From CAYWGR01 sp964458015 (GTDB lineage Bacteria > Planctomycetota > Planctomycetia > Pirellulales > Thermoguttaceae), in assembly GCA_964458015.1 (NCBI GenBank), contig CAYWGR010000121.1, positions 1 to 17,278 of the forward strand: a DNA stretch of 17,278 bases, read 5' to 3'. Of this stretch, positions 14,946 to 17,278 are shown one piece after another. The stretch's first letter is position 1. Each line of letters begins with the position of its first letter. The notes beneath the pieces were generated by a model. That model was not told where the DNA came from. It made no database searches and worked only from the letters and a program-made list of their open reading frames with translations. Made by a program: the position numbers and the translations under genes.

Positions 14946-15917
14946 ATGAAGGTTGTCATTACCGACTACAATTTAGCCGATCTCGAAATCGAGGACGGTT
15001 TTTGCAAAGCGGCAGGCCATGAACTGAAAGCGATCAAGACCGGCACGGAGCAAGATCGTATTGATTTGGTTCGCGACGCCGACGCTGTGATTACGCAGTT
15101 CGCGCCGGTGAATGCCGCGGTAATCGGGGCCATGCAAAAAGCCCGCGTCATTGTTCGCTATGGCATCGGCGTGGATAACGTCGATCTCAAAGCCGCGGCG
15201 GCCAAAAACATCCCAGTGTGCAATGTGCCCGACTATTGTATCGACGAAGTGGCCGACCATGCCTTGGCCATGATTCTGGACCTCACACGGAAAATCACCG
15301 CCAATTCAAACAAAGTGAAGGGCGGTAGCTGGGGATTGGCCACGCCGCTGACGGCAATGTTCGCTTTGAAAAGCATGACGGTGGGCGTGGTCGGGTTCGG
15401 CCGGATCGGCCGCGAAGTGGCCGATCGTTTACGGGCGTTCAAGTGCAGCGTGCTGGTCTACGATCCGCCGGTGGCAGCCTCGACAATTCGCCTGAATGGC
15501 TGTGAACCGGCCTCGCTCGACGAAATCTTCAGTAAGTGCGATTTGATCACGTTGCATTGCCCGAGCAACGATTTCACGAAGCAGATGATCAATTCCGGTT
15601 CGATTGCCAAGATGAAAGACGGCGTATTGATCGTCAATACCTCGCGCGGCACACTGGTGAAGACTGACGACTTGGTCGCCGCGTTAAAGAGCGGCAAGGT
15701 TGCCGCGGCGGCGCTCGACGTAACCGATCCCGAACCGCCCGATCTTCAAGGCGAACTGGTCAAGCTGGACAACGTGATTATCAATTCGCACATTGCCTCG
15801 TGCAGCGCTCAGGCCGTGCGGAAACTGCGTGAAAGCGTTGTGAACACGGTGGGAATTGCGTTGCGCGGCGAGCCGTTGCCCAACGTCGTCAATGGAGTGA
15901 AGCAGGCGACTAAATAG
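14946..15917 (+). CDS. D-isomer-specific 2-hydroxyacid dehydrogenase (phosphoglycerate dehydrogenase/CtBP-like)
   Basis: 323 residues with the two-domain layout of the family. The NAD-binding motif is VGVVGFGRIG (GxGxxG at 150-155). The catalytic set is complete: Arg234 in NTSRGTLV, Glu263 in DPEPP and His282 in NSHIASCS. The substrate domain includes RYGIGVDNVDL and VPDYCIDEVADHALAMIL, which point to the phosphoglycerate dehydrogenase/CtBP branch and not to formate or lactate dehydrogenases. There is no C-terminal ACT domain, so it is not a typical serine-pathway SerA. It should interconvert a 2-hydroxyacid and a 2-oxoacid with NAD(H). It lies 58 bp after the kinase gene and upstream of the VOC gene, consistent with work on a sugar-derived acid. 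The exact substrate is unknown. Confidence 0.88.
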   Translation: MKVVITDYNLADLEIEDGFCKAAGHELKAIKTGTEQDRIDLVRDADAVITQFAPVNAAVIGAMQKARVIVRYGIGVDNVDLKAAAAKNIPVCNVPDYCIDEVADHALAMILDLTRKITANSNKVKGGSWGLATPLTAMFALKSMTVGVVGFGRIGREVADRLRAFKCSVLVYDPPVAASTIRLNGCEPASLDEIFSKCDLITLHCPSNDFTKQMINSGSIAKMKDGVLIVNTSRGTLVKTDDLVAALKSGKVAAAALDVTDPEPPDLQGELVKLDNVIINSHIASCSAQAVRKLRESVVNTVGIALRGEPLPNVVNGVKQATK

Positions 15918-15938
15918 TTTTTGTCCAGAAAAATGGAA

Positions 15939-15976
15939 TGCCATGTCCACGACCTGCTCATGTCGTGGACGTGGCA
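15939..15976. repeat. 15-bp inverted repeat (hairpin) between dehydrogenase and VOC genes
   Basis: TGCCATGTCCACGAC (15939-15953) pairs with GTCGTGGACGTGGCA (15962-15976) across an 8-nt loop; 14 pairs are Watson-Crick and one is G-U as RNA. The hairpin fills the middle of the 80-bp gap between the dehydrogenase stop (15917) and the VOC start (15998). On the plus strand no T tract follows; on the minus strand a T run follows at once, but no minus-strand gene needs terminating. It could be an intercistronic processing or stabilising element, an attenuator, or one copy of a dispersed palindromic repeat. Confidence 0.7.
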
Positions 15977-15997
15977 AACCTCGGAGAAAAACACGGT

Positions 15998-16561
15998 ATG
16001 AACATAAATGAACCGAAAAATTCCACGGAAAAGTCTGGCGGTCGGGATCGACCTATTGCCGGATTCGATCGGGCGATCCAGATCGGCGTGGTTGTCGACG
16101 ACATTCACCGAACGATGGAAAAGTTGACGGAACTGTTTGGCATCGGACCGTTCCGTGTGGTGAATTGTCCGCCGGCCGAGCGGATAGATCAGCAGTTTTA
16201 TTACGGTGAGTTGGATTGCTTCCGAACGGTTCAGGCGTTTGCGGATTTGGGATCGGTCGAGTTGGAGTTGATCCAGCCGTTGGAAGGCCGCACGATTTGG
16301 AGCGATTTTCTGGAAAAGCGAGGGCCGGGCATCCACCATATCCGCTTCAACGTGCCCGACCACAAAGCCCTCAGTGCGTATTTACAGGCTGCCGGCATCG
16401 GACGAACGCAGGAAGGTGCCGGCATCCGCGACAACACCTATTGGGTTAATTACGACACAGAAAAGTTGCTGGGCTTTGTGATCGAAATCATGCAGCCTGC
16501 ACCCGGCAGTGACGGTCGCACGCCCGGTGCCGCCCGCCCTTCAGCATCTGCGAACCAATGA
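15998..16561 (+). CDS. VOC-superfamily (glyoxalase / methylmalonyl-CoA epimerase-like) protein
   Basis: 187 residues with one pair of VOC beta-alpha-beta-beta-beta modules (~24-165). Metal-ligand positions: the first, normally His in an HxGxxV strand, is Gln28 in AIQIGVVVDD; Glu88/Glu90 lie in SVELELIQP; His113/His114 in GIHHIRF; and Glu163 in VIEIMQ at the end of the last strand. A polar N-terminal tail and a Pro/Ala/Ser tail flank the fold. Relatives are epimerases, lyases or dioxygenases on vicinal oxygenated or acyl-CoA substrates, so an epimerase step on a sugar-acid intermediate is possible. The ATG at 15998 is preceded by GGAGA (15983-15987) with rather long spacing; an ATG at 15938 would begin inside the hairpin and is not preferred. 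Its stop overlaps the next start. Confidence 0.8.
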   Translation: MNINEPKNSTEKSGGRDRPIAGFDRAIQIGVVVDDIHRTMEKLTELFGIGPFRVVNCPPAERIDQQFYYGELDCFRTVQAFADLGSVELELIQPLEGRTIWSDFLEKRGPGIHHIRFNVPDHKALSAYLQAAGIGRTQEGAGIRDNTYWVNYDTEKLLGFVIEIMQPAPGSDGRTPGAARPSASANQ

Positions 16562-17278
16562 CCATGAAGAATCCCTTGGATCTTAACGGAAAGATCGCAC
16601 TTGTAACCGGCGCCAGTCGCGGGCTTGGCCGGCATTTTGCCGCCACGCTGGCCGAGGCCGGGGCCGATGTGATTATCACCGCCCGCAATATCGATTCGCT
16701 TCAAGCCCCCAAGGCGGAAGTCGAATCACGGGGACGGCGCTGTTTGACGCTTGAATTGGATGTAACCCAACAGGAAAGCATCCGCCGCATGGCCGATGCT
16801 GCGATGAACGCTTGGGGAAACATCGACATCCTGGTGAACAATGCCGGCTGTAATATCCGCAAACCTGCCTTGGAAGTCTCGTGGGACGACTGGAATCGGG
16901 TGCTCGACACCAACCTGCGAGGCCCTTTTTTTGTTGCTCAGGCAGTCGCCCCCAACATGATCGAACGCGGCTATGGGCGCATTGTCAACATCGGTTCGTT
17001 GACGTGTGTGTTCGGCTATGCCGGCATCGGACCCTATTGCGCCAGCCGGGGTGGCATCCGTCAAATGACGATGAGCCTGGCCGACGATTGGGGACGTTAC
17101 GGCGTAACGGTCAATTGCCTCGCTCCAGGCTGGTTCAAAACGGATCAAACGGCGGCCCTTTACGAGAACCCCGAGTGGCTGACCTATCTCTGCGATCGGC
17201 TGCCGCTGAAACGCCCAGGCCGCATCGAGGAGTTGGAGGGGGCACTGCTGTTCCTTGCTTCCGACGCATCGAGCTATA
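16558..17278 (+). CDS. SDR-family oxidoreductase, gluconate 5-dehydrogenase-like, 3' end cut by the window
   Basis: Translated by hand from the ATG at 16558, which overlaps the VOC stop (ATGA), to the right edge: 240 residues without a stop; an alternative ATG is at 16564. Seen: cofactor motif TGASRGLG (17-24), NNAG (94-97), Asn119 in DTNLRG, and catalytic Ser147 and Tyr160. The expected catalytic Lys four residues after the Tyr is Arg164 (YCASRGG). The layout resembles gluconate 5-dehydrogenase and related polyol/sugar-acid SDRs. A classical SDR of this kind needs only another ~10-20 residues, so the gene probably ends just beyond the window. It is the last visible gene of the plus-strand cluster and cytoplasmic. 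Confidence 0.88.
   Translation, partial: MTMKNPLDLNGKIALVTGASRGLGRHFAATLAEAGADVIITARNIDSLQAPKAEVESRGRRCLTLELDVTQQESIRRMADAAMNAWGNIDILVNNAGCNIRKPALEVSWDDWNRVLDTNLRGPFFVAQAVAPNMIERGYGRIVNIGSLTCVFGYAGIGPYCASRGGIRQMTMSLADDWGRYGVTVNCLAPGWFKTDQTAALYENPEWLTYLCDRLPLKRPGRIEELEGALLFLASDASSY

Overview
The window looks like a chromosomal stretch from a heterotrophic Planctomycetota-type bacterium (Pirellulales-like). I infer this from gene content and style: GC-rich coding, mixed ATG/GTG starts, secreted glycoside hydrolases beside sugar-acid metabolism, and lineage-rich families. No marker gene proves it. The theme is uptake and oxidation of plant-polysaccharide sugars. No RNA gene, CRISPR array, insertion sequence or phage gene was seen.

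Left part (1-3530): the first codons of an unidentified minus-strand gene leave at the left edge. Next comes a full-length XylR-type regulator (LacI-like sugar domain plus AraC HTH; 340-1515, minus). A ~500 bp divergent intergenic region separates it from a condensation/WS-DGAT-like acyltransferase on the plus strand, which ends at a perfect 9-bp terminator-like hairpin (3474-3495).

Middle part (3531-9586, minus): a tight four-gene operon reads right to left. It encodes an E1 alpha-E1 beta-lipoyl fusion of a 2-oxoacid/acetoin dehydrogenase-type complex, a secreted GH127-type beta-L-arabinofuranosidase, an E2 acyltransferase that has no lipoyl domain of its own, and an SDR oxidoreductase. No E3 (dihydrolipoamide dehydrogenase) is present. 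The swinging-arm lipoyl domain has apparently moved from E2 to the end of E1.

Right part (9747-17278, plus): divergent from that operon is a GntR/FadR-type regulator, followed by a secreted GH36-type alpha-galactosidase, a RhaT-family permease, a PfkB sugar/keto-sugar-acid kinase, a D-isomer 2-hydroxyacid dehydrogenase, a VOC protein and an SDR cut by the right edge. Several junctions are close or overlap (ATGA at permease/kinase and VOC/SDR). The permease carries an inserted Poly_export-like (Wza-type) domain in a predicted periplasmic loop, the most unusual architecture seen here. A strong divergent promoter (TTGACA-16-GATAAT) with a palindrome over its -10 lies between E1 and the GntR gene, so that regulator probably controls both arms.

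Working model (inference): exported GH127 and GH36 enzymes release sugars from arabinose/galactose-containing glycans, and the RhaT-like permease imports a product. SDR, hydroxyacid dehydrogenase and kinase act on the sugar or its acid, and the E1/E2 complex converts a 2-oxo or diketo intermediate to acyl-CoA. The actual substrate cannot be read from sequence.
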